Shown piece after piece: positions 1 to 9,052 of a stretch of 64,000 nucleotides of DNA. The notes below the pieces were generated by a model. It was not told where the DNA came from. It worked only from the letters and a program-made list of their open reading frames with translations, and did no database searches. Within the stretch, counting starts at the first letter, position 1. Each line of letters opens with the position of its first letter. The position numbers were made by a program, and so were the translations under genes. Source of the stretch: Bog-756 sp963812525 (GTDB lineage: Bacteria; Actinomycetota; Acidimicrobiia; Acidimicrobiales; RAAP-2); NCBI GenBank assembly GCA_963812525.1, contig CAWEVL010000003.1:8025-72024 (forward strand), in the 5' to 3' direction.

Positions 1-2
1 AC

Positions 3-71
3 CTGCTGGCCCTCGGTCCGGCCCTGGTGGCGGCCCGGTCCCGCCCGGCCACCCTGCTCCGGACGGAGTGA
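3..71 (+). CDS. C-terminal fragment of an unidentified protein
   Basis: Only the last 22 codons and the TGA stop of a plus-strand frame are inside the window. The residues are rich in Leu, Ala and Arg and end in LLRTE, with no recognisable motif. The frame was chosen because it has high G/C at third positions and stops cleanly 34 bases before the convergent trpB-like gene. The product is unknown. Confidence 0.35.
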   Translation: MLALGPALVAARSRPATLLRTE

Positions 72-105
72 CGCCGGGGCTCGGACCCGGGGTGGTGCCG
101 CCCGG

Positions 106-1488
106 TCAGGCCACCACCGGCAGCGTGGACAGTCCGGCCTCGAACCGGGCGTCGGTGACCGCTTCGTCGACCATCTGCCCGCTCAGGTAGGAGTCGTAGG
201 CGGCCAGGTCGAAGTGGCCATGGCCGCACAGGGCGGTCAGGATGACCTTCTCCTCGCCGGACTCCTTGCAGGCCAGAGCCTCCCGGATGGCCGCGGCGAT
301 GGCGTGGGTGGGCTCCGGCGCGGGCAGGATGCCCTCGGACCGCACGAACTGCATGGCCGCGGCGAAGCACTCCAACTGCGGGATGGCGACGGCCTCCATC
401 ATGCCCAGCTCGTAGAGGTGGGAGATCAGGGGGGACATCCCGTGGTAACGCAGGCCGCCGGCGTGGATGGGGTCGGGGATGAAGTCGTGGCCCAGGGTGT
501 GCATCTTCATGAGCGGCGTCATCCCGGCCGTGTCCCCGAAGTCGTAGGCGTAGACGCCCCGGGTCAGGGACGGGCAGGAGGCGGGCTCGACCGCCCGGAT
601 CACCGGGTTCATCCGCCCGGCCATCCGCTCCCGCATGAACGGGAAGGCCAGCCCTCCGAAGTTGGAACCGCCACCGGTACACCCCACCAGCAGGTCGGGC
701 GCCGGCTCGCCGGCCTTGGCCAGCTGGAGCAGCGCCTCCTCACCGATGATGGTCTGGTGCATCAGCACGTGGTTGAGCACGCTGCCCAGCGCGTACCGGG
801 TCTCGGGGTCGGGGGCGGCCACCTCGACGGCCTCCGAGATGGCGATCCCCAGTGACCCGGGACTCTCCGGATCGGCCTCGAGGACGGCCCGGCCGGCTGC
901 GGTCAGGGTGCTCGGCGACCGGTGGACCTTCCCCCCGAACGCCTCCATCATCAGCCGCCGGTAAGGCTTCTGGTCGAAGGACGCCCCCACCTGCCAGATC
1001 TCGCACTCCAATCCGTAGAGGGCGCAGGCGAAGGCCAGGGCCGTACCCCACTGGCCGGCCCCGGTCTCGGTGGTCAGTCGCCGGACCCCGGCCTTGGCGT
1101 TGTAGTACGCCTGGGGCACCGCGGTGTTGGGCTTGTGCGAGCCGGCCGGCGAGACGCCCTCGTACTTGTAGTAGATGCGGGCCGGAGTGCCCAGGGCCTC
1201 CTCCAACCGGTGGGCCCGGAACAGGGGCGACGGCCTCCACTGCCGGTAGACGTCGAGCACGGCGCCGGGGATGTCGATGAACCGGTCCTGGCTCACCTCC
1301 TGGAGGATGAGGTCCATGGGGAACAGCGGCGCGAAGTCGTCGGGGCCGGCCGGTTGCAGGGTCCCCGGATGGAGGGCCGGCGGTGGAGGAGACGGCAGGT
1401 CGGGCACGATGTTGTACCAGGCGGTGGGCATCTCGCTCTCGTCGAGGATGTACTTGTGCTGCCGTACGGTCTCGTCGATGGTCGTCAT
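106..1488 (-). CDS. trpB: TrpB2-type tryptophan synthase beta chain (PLP enzyme)
   Basis: A 460-residue fold-type II PLP enzyme that would join indole and serine into tryptophan in the cytosol. Visible signatures are GSHKPNTA (about 116-123), whose Lys119 would bind PLP, ETGAGQWG (141-148), the phosphate-binding loop GCTGGGSN (269-276) and a C-terminal TALCGHGHFD. The long N-terminal extension before the PLP lysine and the ETGAGQWG motif mark the TrpB2 subfamily rather than the TrpA-partnered TrpB1. No trpA or other trp gene is nearby, which suits a stand-alone enzyme or an indole-salvage role. ATG 1488 is supported by an AAGGAGGG ribosome-binding site just upstream. The general assignment is firm; the physiological substrate is inferred. 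Confidence 0.93.
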   Translation of the reverse strand: MTTIDETVRQHKYILDESEMPTAWYNIVPDLPSPPPPALHPGTLQPAGPDDFAPLFPMDLILQEVSQDRFIDIPGAVLDVYRQWRPSPLFRAHRLEEALGTPARIYYKYEGVSPAGSHKPNTAVPQAYYNAKAGVRRLTTETGAGQWGTALAFACALYGLECEIWQVGASFDQKPYRRLMMEAFGGKVHRSPSTLTAAGRAVLEADPESPGSLGIAISEAVEVAAPDPETRYALGSVLNHVLMHQTIIGEEALLQLAKAGEPAPDLLVGCTGGGSNFGGLAFPFMRERMAGRMNPVIRAVEPASCPSLTRGVYAYDFGDTAGMTPLMKMHTLGHDFIPDPIHAGGLRYHGMSPLISHLYELGMMEAVAIPQLECFAAAMQFVRSEGILPAPEPTHAIAAAIREALACKESGEEKVILTALCGHGHFDLAAYDSYLSGQMVDEAVTDARFEAGLSTLPVVA

Positions 1489-1582
1489 GGGCCCTCCTTG
1501 GCTCGGACCCCGACGTTACCCACCTCCCCCGGGGCCGGCCACGCCCGATCGGGGCCGCAACCGGGCCACCGGGAGCCGACGC

Positions 1583-2992
1583 TCAGTCGACGGCCGGGTG
1601 ACGGGCGGCCCAGGGATCGGCCTGCTCCAGCTGGGAGGCCACCCGGACCAGCCGGGCCTCCTGCCAGGGCCCGGCCACCAGCTGCACACCGACGGGCAGC
1701 CCCGAGGGCGCCTGGTACAGGGGCAGGCTGACGGCCGGCTGGCCGGTGATGTTGAAGACGGCGGTGAAGGCGGCCATGCCCACGATCTCCATCGGCGGCA
1801 TGCCGGTCCCGGCCCCGGCATGGACCGCCTCGAGCAGGCCCACCTCGGGGGGCTCGATGGTCATGGTCGGCGTGACCAACAGGTCGAACTCGTGGTCGAA
1901 CCGGGACAGGATCGACCGGGTCAGGAGCTTCAGCGCACTGAGGGACCGGACGAAGGCCAGACTGTCCACGCCCTCGGCGGCGTGCCGGGCCGCCTGGTTG
2001 TGGGGCTCGACGCGGTCCCAGTCGAGACCGTCCACCTCGGCCGCACCGGAGTTCACCACGTGGAGGAACGGGCCGAGGCCGGCCGGGTCGAACACGTCGG
2101 CCTCCAGCCAGGTGACCTGGTGGCCGGCAGCCTCGAGCAGCCGGCCCGCGTGCTCCACGGCGGCGGCAGGCCCGTCGGCCACCGGGACGCCGAGGGCCGA
2201 CACCGTGCACAGGGCCACCCGCAGGCGGCCCGGGTCGGCCCCCACCTCGTCGGCGTAGGGCCGTTCCGGGCGGGGTGCGTTCCACCAGGCGTGGGGATCG
2301 GGGGCGCTGATCACGTCGAGCACCGCCGCGCTGTCGGCCACCGTCCGGGTGAGCGCGCCGTCGGTGGTCATGCCCTGCCAGCCCGGCACGATGGACGCCA
2401 CCCGCCCCCGGCTGGGCTTGAGGCCCACCAGGCCACAGCACGAGGCCGGGATCCGGATCGAGCCCCCGCCGTCACTGGCGTGGGCCACCGCGAACATCCC
2501 CGCCGCCACGGCCGTGCCCGCACCGCCGCTGGAGCCGCCCGAGGTGTGGGCCGGGTTCCACGGGTTGCGGGTGGCTCCGAACCGGCTGTTCTCGGTCACC
2601 GTGATCGATCCGAACTCGGGGGTGTTGGTCCGGCCGGTCAGGATGAAGCCGGCCCGCCGGAAGGCGTCCGCCACCGGCTCGGTCACCGTGCTCGGCCCCT
2701 CCGGGGCCCCCTGGGAGCCGTAGGTCACCGGCTGCCCGGCCACCGCCAGGAGGTCCTTGATGGGCAGGGGCACCCCGGCGAACGGCGGGAGGTCGTCGGT
2801 ACCGGCGGCGATGCGGTCCCCGAGTACCTTGGCCTCGGCCCTGGCCTCCTCGTCGTTGCGCCAGATCACCGCGTTGAGCACCGGATTGCGGGCGTCGATC
2901 CGGGCCAGGGTGGCGTCCAGCACCTCGAGCGGCGAGACGTCCATGGTCCGGATGGCGGACGCGACGTCGAGGGCAGTTGCGTGTTCGTCCAT
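1583..2992 (-). CDS. Amidase (amidase-signature family)
   Basis: A 469-residue amidase-signature hydrolase that converts amides to carboxylic acid and ammonia. The Ser-cisSer-Lys triad can be placed: Lys79 in PIKD, Ser154 in TSGGSSGGAG and nucleophile Ser178 in DGGGSIRIP. Length and order match GatA/AtzF-like soluble amidases. No gatB or gatC is present, so a catabolic or detoxifying amidase is likelier than the tRNA amidotransferase subunit. Start ATG 2992 lies 6 bases after TAGCCT (2999-3004), which suggests a leaderless transcript. The gene diverges from the GNAT gene, and their promoters share about 90 bases. The amide substrate cannot be told from sequence. Confidence 0.9.
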   Translation of the reverse strand: MDEHATALDVASAIRTMDVSPLEVLDATLARIDARNPVLNAVIWRNDEEARAEAKVLGDRIAAGTDDLPPFAGVPLPIKDLLAVAGQPVTYGSQGAPEGPSTVTEPVADAFRRAGFILTGRTNTPEFGSITVTENSRFGATRNPWNPAHTSGGSSGGAGTAVAAGMFAVAHASDGGGSIRIPASCCGLVGLKPSRGRVASIVPGWQGMTTDGALTRTVADSAAVLDVISAPDPHAWWNAPRPERPYADEVGADPGRLRVALCTVSALGVPVADGPAAAVEHAGRLLEAAGHQVTWLEADVFDPAGLGPFLHVVNSGAAEVDGLDWDRVEPHNQAARHAAEGVDSLAFVRSLSALKLLTRSILSRFDHEFDLLVTPTMTIEPPEVGLLEAVHAGAGTGMPPMEIVGMAAFTAVFNITGQPAVSLPLYQAPSGLPVGVQLVAGPWQEARLVRVASQLEQADPWAARHPAVD

Positions 2993-2998
2993 CGGGCC

Positions 2999-3004
2999 AG
3001 GCTA
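2999..3004 (-). promoter_or_regulatory. -10 element of the amidase gene (leaderless)
   Basis: TAGCCT on the minus strand ends 6 bases before ATG 2992, so transcription would begin at or next to the start codon. No ribosome-binding site is visible. It faces the GNAT promoter. Confidence 0.5.
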
Positions 3005-3067
3005 GGCACAATCGCCTGGCCGGGTCCGGGACAGAGGGTCGGCGGTGCGGTCGCCGTGATCGACTGC

Positions 3068-3073
3068 GATACT
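3068..3073 (+). promoter_or_regulatory. -10 element of the GNAT gene (leaderless)
   Basis: GATACT followed by 6 bases and GTG 3080. The same GATACT-N6-start arrangement occurs at 30330. It decides for GTG 3080 over the in-frame GTG at 3056, which would lie upstream of the transcript. Confidence 0.5.
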
Positions 3074-3079
3074 GCCGCG

Positions 3080-3535
3080 GTGGACGAGGTGACCATCAGG
3101 AGCGCGGAACCCACCGACGTGCCCCGTCTGGTCCGGCTCATCCGGTACGGGGCCCTGCCCGGTACCGACGAGGGGTCGTCGGACCCGGGGCCCTATGGGC
3201 GGGCGCTGGCCGAGATCCAGGGGACCGCCCACGGCGACGTGCTGGTGGCGGACCGGGCGGGCGAGGTGGTGGGCCTGTGCCAGCTGGTGGTGTTCCGGCA
3301 CTTCCAGCGGCAGGGGGGACTGTGTGCCGAGATCGAGTCGCTGCACGTCCATCCGGACCACCGCTCGGAGGGCATCGGCGCCCAGCTGCTGGCGGCGGCC
3401 GTCGGCGCCGCCCGACGGGCCGGGTGCTACCGGGTCCAACTCACCTCCAACCGGCAGCGCACCGAAGCCCACCGCTTCTACACCCGTCACGGCTTCGAGC
3501 CGACCCACGTCGGGTTCAAGCGTCTGCTCCCCTAG
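3080..3535 (+). CDS. GNAT-family N-acetyltransferase
   Basis: A 151-residue GCN5-related acetyltransferase that would move an acetyl group from acetyl-CoA to an amine. The acetyl-CoA-binding motif A is seen around residues 80-105: the strand IESLHVHPDHR followed by SEGIGAQLL, the family's R/Q-x-x-G-x-G/A loop. A C-terminal HRFYTRHGF matches motif B. It starts directly with IRSAEPTD, as usual in this family. It is divergent from the amidase and convergent with recD. The substrate is unknown. Confidence 0.85.
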   Translation: MDEVTIRSAEPTDVPRLVRLIRYGALPGTDEGSSDPGPYGRALAEIQGTAHGDVLVADRAGEVVGLCQLVVFRHFQRQGGLCAEIESLHVHPDHRSEGIGAQLLAAAVGAARRAGCYRVQLTSNRQRTEAHRFYTRHGFEPTHVGFKRLLP

Positions 3536-3569
3536 GCCCGGATGGGGTGCCCCTCGGCAGGTCGCGGCG

Positions 3570-3587
3570 CCGGCCGGGGCCGGCCGG
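3570..3587. terminator. GC hairpin between convergent GNAT and recD genes
   Basis: CCGGCCGG-GG-CCGGCCGG is a perfect 8-bp stem with a 2-base loop, directly before the recD stop codon and 35 bases after the GNAT stop. It lacks a T-tract, so a bidirectional terminator role is only suggested by position. Confidence 0.4.
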
Positions 3588-5549
3588 TCATGACGGCCAC
3601 AGGCGCTGCCGGAGGCCCGAGGCCCGTGACAGCGGACGGGCGATGGCCCGCTCGATGGACTCGGCCGTGCCCACCACGGTCAGGCGGTCCCGGGCCCTGG
3701 TCACGGCGGTGTAGAGGAGCTCACGGGTGAGGATGGGCGATCCGGGGCCGGGCAGCGACACGACGGCGTGGGGGAACTCGGAGCCCTGGCTCTTGTGAAT
3801 GGTCATGGCCCACCAGGTCTCGACGCGGTCGAGACGGGAGGGGGCCAGCCGCCGGAGGGCGTCCTCGGAGGCGAGGACGACCTCCATGCCCTCCTCGCCC
3901 TGCACCACCACCCCGGTGTCCCCGTTGAACACCCGATTGGCCCGATCGTTGGCCGTGACCAGCACCGGACGTCCGACGTGCCAGCGGCGATCGGGGTGGA
4001 ACCCGGTGAGCTCCTCGGCCACGCCCCGCTCGATCCGATCGGTCCAGTCGACCATGCCGTGCGGGCCCCGACGGGTGGCGGCCAGGACCTTGACCCGCCC
4101 GGCGGCGTCGAGGGCGGCAGGACCGTCTCCCCGCGCCGCGGCGGCGACCAGCTCACCGCCTACCTCCACCAGCTCGGCGACCACCACCCCCAACGACCCC
4201 GGACCGTCGGGGTGCACCCACCGGAGGTCACCGGCCCGCTCCTCCAGCAGGGTCATGGCCCGGGCGCCCTGACCGGTACGGACGGCATCGGCCAGGGCGG
4301 CGATGGTCGAGCCCCTCTCGAACCTGCGCATGGTCCGGAGCACCGTGACCCGGCCGCCCAGGACCCCCGTCGGGGCCGCGTCCGGAGTCGGGTCCTGGTC
4401 CCACAAGGTCGGCGTGGACAGCACCGATCCGGGCGGCAAGCCGGGACCATGGGGGAGGTCGGGCTCCTCTGGATCGCCCGCCCGGCCGACGACGTCACTC
4501 ATCACCGTGCCGGCCTCGATGCTGGCCAGCTGGTACGGGTCGCCCACGAGCACCACCGAGGCCTCGGGTCGGACGGCGTCGAGGAGCTTGGCCATCAGGG
4601 GGAGGGAGACCATCGAGGTCTCGTCGACGATCACCATGTCCTCGGGCAGCGGGTGCCCACGGTGGTGACGGAAGTGGGTACGGTCCTCCCAACCCAGCAA
4701 GGAGTGGATGGTGGTGGGGTCGGTGGCGGCCACCGGCCCGGCCGCACCTTCCGCCCGGCCGGCCAGGTCGAGACCGGCCACGGCGGCCTGGACCGCTTCG
4801 CCCATGCGGGCTGCGGCCTTGCCGGTCGGAGCGGCGAGCGCCACCGAGAGGTGACTGCCCCGCTCGGCCGCCACCAGGTGGGCCGCGGCCAGGAGCCGGG
4901 CCACTGTGTACGTCTTCCCGGTCCCCGGTCCTCCGGCGATGATCGACACCCCGGGGCCCAGCGCCCGTCGCGCGGCCAGCCGCTGGAGGTCGGGCGCGGT
5001 GGATCCATCGGGGACGAACAGCAGGTCGAGCACACGGTCCACCTCGTCCCCGGAGGCGTCGGGCCACGGGCCGGACGGGTCCGACGGCGCGGGGAGGCAC
5101 CGCCGGGCGAGATCGTCGGCGATGGCCAGCTCGTAGTGCCAGTAGCGGTGGAGATAGAGCCGTCCACCGTCCCAGACCAACGGGCGGATGGGCCCGTCAC
5201 CCAGCTGCGGCACCGAGGCCACGACGCCCGATCGGGCCAGGCGGGCCGCCCAGGCGTCCGGCGACGGCCACGGCAGGCCGTCCGCCTCCTCCCCATCGAG
5301 CTCGGCGAGCCGGACGGCCATGTCATCGAGCGGCGTGCACACGTGGCCGAACCGGGGGGCCCGGGCCGCCACCGCCAGGGCGAGCAGTTCCTCGGCGCCG
5401 AGACCGGGCTGCAGGCGGAGCACCGTGGCGGCGAACTGCACCTCGTAGGCCCCGAACACTCCGGCCTCGACGAAGGGGGCCAGGACCCCGGTCCCGGCGG
5501 GCATCACCACGGGCCTCCCGCCGGCACCGGGAACCGTGCGCAGGGTCAC
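3588..5549 (-). CDS. recD: Exodeoxyribonuclease V alpha subunit, RecD helicase
   Basis: A 653-residue superfamily 1B 5'-3' helicase, the fast motor of the RecBCD end-resection complex. Walker A is GGPGTGKT at about 206-213, Walker B is VIVDETSM, and the late motif TIHKSQGSEFPH is typical of RecD. The helical N-terminal domain that contacts RecB/RecC precedes the motor. The start is GTG 5549, whose GTGA overlaps the recB stop by 4 bases, so translation is coupled. The frame stays open far upstream into recB, but that part is only a shadow of recB. It is the last gene of the recC-recB-recD operon. Confidence 0.93.
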   Translation of the reverse strand: MTLRTVPGAGGRPVVMPAGTGVLAPFVEAGVFGAYEVQFAATVLRLQPGLGAEELLALAVAARAPRFGHVCTPLDDMAVRLAELDGEEADGLPWPSPDAWAARLARSGVVASVPQLGDGPIRPLVWDGGRLYLHRYWHYELAIADDLARRCLPAPSDPSGPWPDASGDEVDRVLDLLFVPDGSTAPDLQRLAARRALGPGVSIIAGGPGTGKTYTVARLLAAAHLVAAERGSHLSVALAAPTGKAAARMGEAVQAAVAGLDLAGRAEGAAGPVAATDPTTIHSLLGWEDRTHFRHHRGHPLPEDMVIVDETSMVSLPLMAKLLDAVRPEASVVLVGDPYQLASIEAGTVMSDVVGRAGDPEEPDLPHGPGLPPGSVLSTPTLWDQDPTPDAAPTGVLGGRVTVLRTMRRFERGSTIAALADAVRTGQGARAMTLLEERAGDLRWVHPDGPGSLGVVVAELVEVGGELVAAAARGDGPAALDAAGRVKVLAATRRGPHGMVDWTDRIERGVAEELTGFHPDRRWHVGRPVLVTANDRANRVFNGDTGVVVQGEEGMEVVLASEDALRRLAPSRLDRVETWWAMTIHKSQGSEFPHAVVSLPGPGSPILTRELLYTAVTRARDRLTVVGTAESIERAIARPLSRASGLRQRLWPS

Positions 5550-8500
5550 GATCCCCCACCCCCTGGTGGGCGGCCGTCCAGTAGATCGCTGAGCGAGACC
5601 ACCAGCGTCGGAGGCACAGCCCACCCGAACACACCCGACGGGTCCCCGGACCGCCCTCCGGGACCGGCCATGCCCCGGAGGAACAGGTAGGCGATGCCGC
5701 CCAGGTGGGTCTCGGGCCGGTAGTCGGACTTCCGCCAGCGCAGGTAGCGGTGGACGGCCACCGAGTAGAGCAGGGCCTGGAGCGGATAGTCGTGATCCTC
5801 CATGGCCGTCACCAGCCGGGCGGGGGCGTAGTCGTCCGGGCCGACCGGGGCGCCCCGCGGATGGAGGGCGTTCGTCTTGTAGTCGGCCACCACGAATCGG
5901 TGACCGTCCGCTCCGCCCGGCACCCTCATGACCAGGTCGATCGATCCGGTGAGATGGCCGGCCACCGTGACCTCGATGGACCCGTCGGCCAATCGGGTCG
6001 CCCACCCGGTCAACGGGTCGCCGGGGTCGAGGTGGTCCAGCACCAGGGCACCGATCCCCCGCACGCTGGGCAACGGGCCGTCGTCGGCCAGGCGCAGGTC
6101 GAAGGAGACCTCGGCGATCCGGTCGGCGGCGTCGACGTCGGCCAACCGGACGCCGCCGCACCCGGCTCCCAGTGGGGTCTCGACGGCGCGGCAGAGACCG
6201 GCGACGAGCAGGGCCTTCCCCTGGTCGGCGGTGGCGCCGGCGGGGATGACGGGGGTCAGGTCCACCGACCGCCACAGGAGTTGGCGATCCACCGCCTCCT
6301 CCACCTCCTCGTCGAGCCGGTCGGAGCCGAAGTCGACCTCCTCCAGCACCGAGTGCACCAGGGTGCCGAAGGCGGTCCCGGCCGGGAGATCGGCCAGCGG
6401 GCTCCTCGGAACACCCCGGTCGGCCGGGGTGTCGCCCGCTCCGGCGAGGGGACCACCCGGAGCGGCCTCCGCGACCTCGAAGACCGGTCCGTCGGGCTCC
6501 TGCTCGTCGCCGGCTCCCCGGTCGGCCATCGAGGCATCGTGGGGATCGGAGCGCACGACCGACGCCTGGTCGACGATGGCCGAGAACGACCAGCGCTGGC
6601 GCCGACGGTCCGGGACGTCCTCGAGCGTCGCCACCCGGAGCTCGGACCGCGGTTGCTCGACGGCCGGTGCGGTCCACGGCTCCTGCCGTGGCGCTGCCTC
6701 GTCGATCGCCCGGACGGCCACGGTGCCCATGGCTGCCGCTACCAGGGGATCGAAATGGGCCACCGCGTCCCGGTCGGCCGGGACCGAGACCGACTCGGCG
6801 CTGAACGCCTCGGGGTCGATGGCCACCCCCTTGCGGGCGAACAGGACATGGGCCAGCGCCGACTGCGAGCTCCTCTCCACCTGGGCCCACCACACCATCG
6901 TCTGATGTCGGGCCCGGGTCAGCGCCACGTACAGCAATCGGAGACGTTCGCCGGCGGACTCGTCGGCGGCCAGCTGGCGCCGGGTAAGCGCCCCGGCCTC
7001 GTCGGGCCAGTCCGCTCCGCCGGCCAGGTCGAAGGTCCGCCGGCCCGTGACCGGGTCCACGTAGACCACCGGCTCGTCCTGACGGGGCGGACGCCACAGG
7101 GTGGGCAGGCACACCACCGGGAACTCGAGGCCCTTGGCCGCCCACACCGTCATGATCTGCACCGAGGCCGCCTCCGAGGCGATGCGACGGGCGGACACGT
7201 CGCCATCGACCTCGGTGTCGTCCTCGCGACGGGGCTCGGTGTCCAGCACCGAGAGCAGCCCGGCCACGCCGCTGCGTCCGCCGGCCGAGACACCGTCGAA
7301 CAGTTCGACCAGGTGATCGAGGTCGGTCATGTTCCGGTCGCCGTCGGCGGCGGCCAGCACTCTCGGGACCACACCGCTCTCCGACCACACCCGGGCGAAG
7401 GTGTCGGCCACCGAGTGGGAGCCGAGCATCTCCGACCATTGGCGCAGCGCCTCCTGCATGGCCACCAGGGCGGCCTCCGACAGGGCGGCCACTTCGGTGG
7501 CCCGGTGGCCGGCGAACCACGACAGCGCATACATCCGAACCCGGCGGGGGTCGGCTGGTCGGCCGAGGGCGTGGAGCAGCCACCGCATCTGATCGGCGGC
7601 CGGTGACTCCAGCACGCTGCCGCCCCGGGCCACGACGGCCGGGATCCCGTGCTCGGCCAGGGCGGCCTGGACGTCGGCCGCCTCGGCATGCCTCCCGACC
7701 AGTACGGCGATGTCCGGCGGACGGATCGGTCGGTGGCGGCCAGCGTCGACGGATTCGGGGAGGCGGCCTTCGCCGAGGAGTCGAGCCACCTCGGTCACCA
7801 GGTCGGCATAGATGGCCTGTTCGGCCGGAGCGGTGGTGACCAGATGGTCCTTGAGCTTGTGCCGGACGATGCCATCCCCGATGGCCAACCGGAGCGAGAG
7901 GGCCGGCAGCGGCCGGCCGTCCCCGCCCAGCAGGTACCGCCCCCGGTTGACCTCGGCCTCGCTCACGGGCACGAACGGGATGTCGGGGCTGCCGAAGGTG
8001 GCTCCGTCGAACAGGGCGTCCAGCGACGTCAGCACCGAGTCGTCGGACCGCCAGTTGGTGAGGAGCGACCGGCGCGTGGTCGACGAACCACCCTCGACGG
8101 CCCGGAGGTAGGTGTGCACGTCGGCACCCCGGAAGGCGTAGATGGCCTGCTTGGGGTCCCCCACCAGGACCAGAGTCGTTCCCGTGCCGGGCCCGTCGAA
8201 CAGGGTCGAGAGGATCTCCCACTGGACCGGGTCGGTGTCCTGGAACTCATCGACCAGCGCCACCCGGAATCGATTCCGGAGGGAGGCGACGGCACTGTCG
8301 CCGCCGGGGCCGCGGAGCGCGTCGCGGAGCTGGGTGAGGACGTCGTCGAAGCTGAGGGTGCCGCGCTGTCGACGCCGGAGGGACACCAGTGCCGCGGTCT
8401 GCTCCACCAACTGACGGAGGAGGAGGTGCGACGGGGCCGCACCGGGCTGGTCCGGGCCCGGCACCAGCACGAGGTCGGGTCGCCCGTCAACCAACATGGT

Positions 8501-9052
8501 GGCCTCATACAGCTCGTCCGGGGTCGGAAGCAGGTCGACCGGGCGGCCGTCCACGGCGGCGGTGATCAGGACGTCCGCACAGGTGTCCCTGATCAGACCG
8601 GACGAGTCGACATCGAGTCGGGCATCGGGGTCGGCCCCGGCGGTGACGCCCAGGGCACCGAGCACCTGCTTGGCGAATCCGTGGATGGTGGTGACGGTGG
8701 CGGCGTCGAACTCGGACACGGCACGCGCCAACCGGGTCAGCTGGGCACCGTCCCCCTGCCGGGTCAGCAGGTCCAGCAGGGCGTCGTCGGACGGCGCGGG
8801 ATGACCCGACTCCAGGTGCTCGACGGCGCCGACCACCCGGTCCCGCACCCGGGCCCGGAGCTCGTCGGTGGCGGCGCGGGTGAAGGTGACGATCAGCAGC
8901 TCCGAGGCGGATGCCCGGTCCTCGGCGATGAATCGGGTGGCCAGGTCGGCCAGGGTGTACGTCTTGCCGGTCCCGGCGCTGGCCTGGATGGCCACCTTTC
9001 CGCGGGGAAGAGGGTCGGCCAGGTCGAACCGGGCGGCGGTGTCGGCCGTCAT
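5546..9052 (-). CDS. recB: Exodeoxyribonuclease V beta subunit, RecB helicase-nuclease
   Basis: A 1168-residue protein with UvrD-type 3'-5' helicase motifs and a C-terminal nuclease. Visible are Walker A ASAGTGKT (24-31), the Walker B/motif II region LVDEFQDTDPVQWE, motif III LVGDPKQAIYAFRGAD, and near residue 1050 the nuclease core VADYKTN followed by a QALLYSVAVHRYL helix. It unwinds and degrades double-strand ends until a Chi-type site is met. ATG 9052 overlaps the recC stop (ATGA). Length and order match the family, with no obvious lesions. The Asp-x-Lys of the nuclease centre is present, so nuclease activity is expected. Confidence 0.94.
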   Translation of the reverse strand: MTADTAARFDLADPLPRGKVAIQASAGTGKTYTLADLATRFIAEDRASASELLIVTFTRAATDELRARVRDRVVGAVEHLESGHPAPSDDALLDLLTRQGDGAQLTRLARAVSEFDAATVTTIHGFAKQVLGALGVTAGADPDARLDVDSSGLIRDTCADVLITAAVDGRPVDLLPTPDELYEATMLVDGRPDLVLVPGPDQPGAAPSHLLLRQLVEQTAALVSLRRRQRGTLSFDDVLTQLRDALRGPGGDSAVASLRNRFRVALVDEFQDTDPVQWEILSTLFDGPGTGTTLVLVGDPKQAIYAFRGADVHTYLRAVEGGSSTTRRSLLTNWRSDDSVLTSLDALFDGATFGSPDIPFVPVSEAEVNRGRYLLGGDGRPLPALSLRLAIGDGIVRHKLKDHLVTTAPAEQAIYADLVTEVARLLGEGRLPESVDAGRHRPIRPPDIAVLVGRHAEAADVQAALAEHGIPAVVARGGSVLESPAADQMRWLLHALGRPADPRRVRMYALSWFAGHRATEVAALSEAALVAMQEALRQWSEMLGSHSVADTFARVWSESGVVPRVLAAADGDRNMTDLDHLVELFDGVSAGGRSGVAGLLSVLDTEPRREDDTEVDGDVSARRIASEAASVQIMTVWAAKGLEFPVVCLPTLWRPPRQDEPVVYVDPVTGRRTFDLAGGADWPDEAGALTRRQLAADESAGERLRLLYVALTRARHQTMVWWAQVERSSQSALAHVLFARKGVAIDPEAFSAESVSVPADRDAVAHFDPLVAAAMGTVAVRAIDEAAPRQEPWTAPAVEQPRSELRVATLEDVPDRRRQRWSFSAIVDQASVVRSDPHDASMADRGAGDEQEPDGPVFEVAEAAPGGPLAGAGDTPADRGVPRSPLADLPAGTAFGTLVHSVLEEVDFGSDRLDEEVEEAVDRQLLWRSVDLTPVIPAGATADQGKALLVAGLCRAVETPLGAGCGGVRLADVDAADRIAEVSFDLRLADDGPLPSVRGIGALVLDHLDPGDPLTGWATRLADGSIEVTVAGHLTGSIDLVMRVPGGADGHRFVVADYKTNALHPRGAPVGPDDYAPARLVTAMEDHDYPLQALLYSVAVHRYLRWRKSDYRPETHLGGIAYLFLRGMAGPGGRSGDPSGVFGWAVPPTLVVSLSDLLDGRPPGGGGS

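Noticed and set aside
1271..3079. Very long plus-strand frame opposite the amidase, ending in the GNAT gene
   Set aside because: Only the last 151 codons show family motifs. The rest is antisense to the amidase, with Arg/Gly/His-rich composition typical of shadow frames.
5550..8222. The recD frame stays open for another 890 codons upstream, giving an apparent 1544-residue protein
   Set aside because: The extra part is an Arg/Gly/Pro-rich shadow of recB in the high-GC sequence; the recB frame has all helicase motifs and the GTGA overlap fixes the recD start at 5549.
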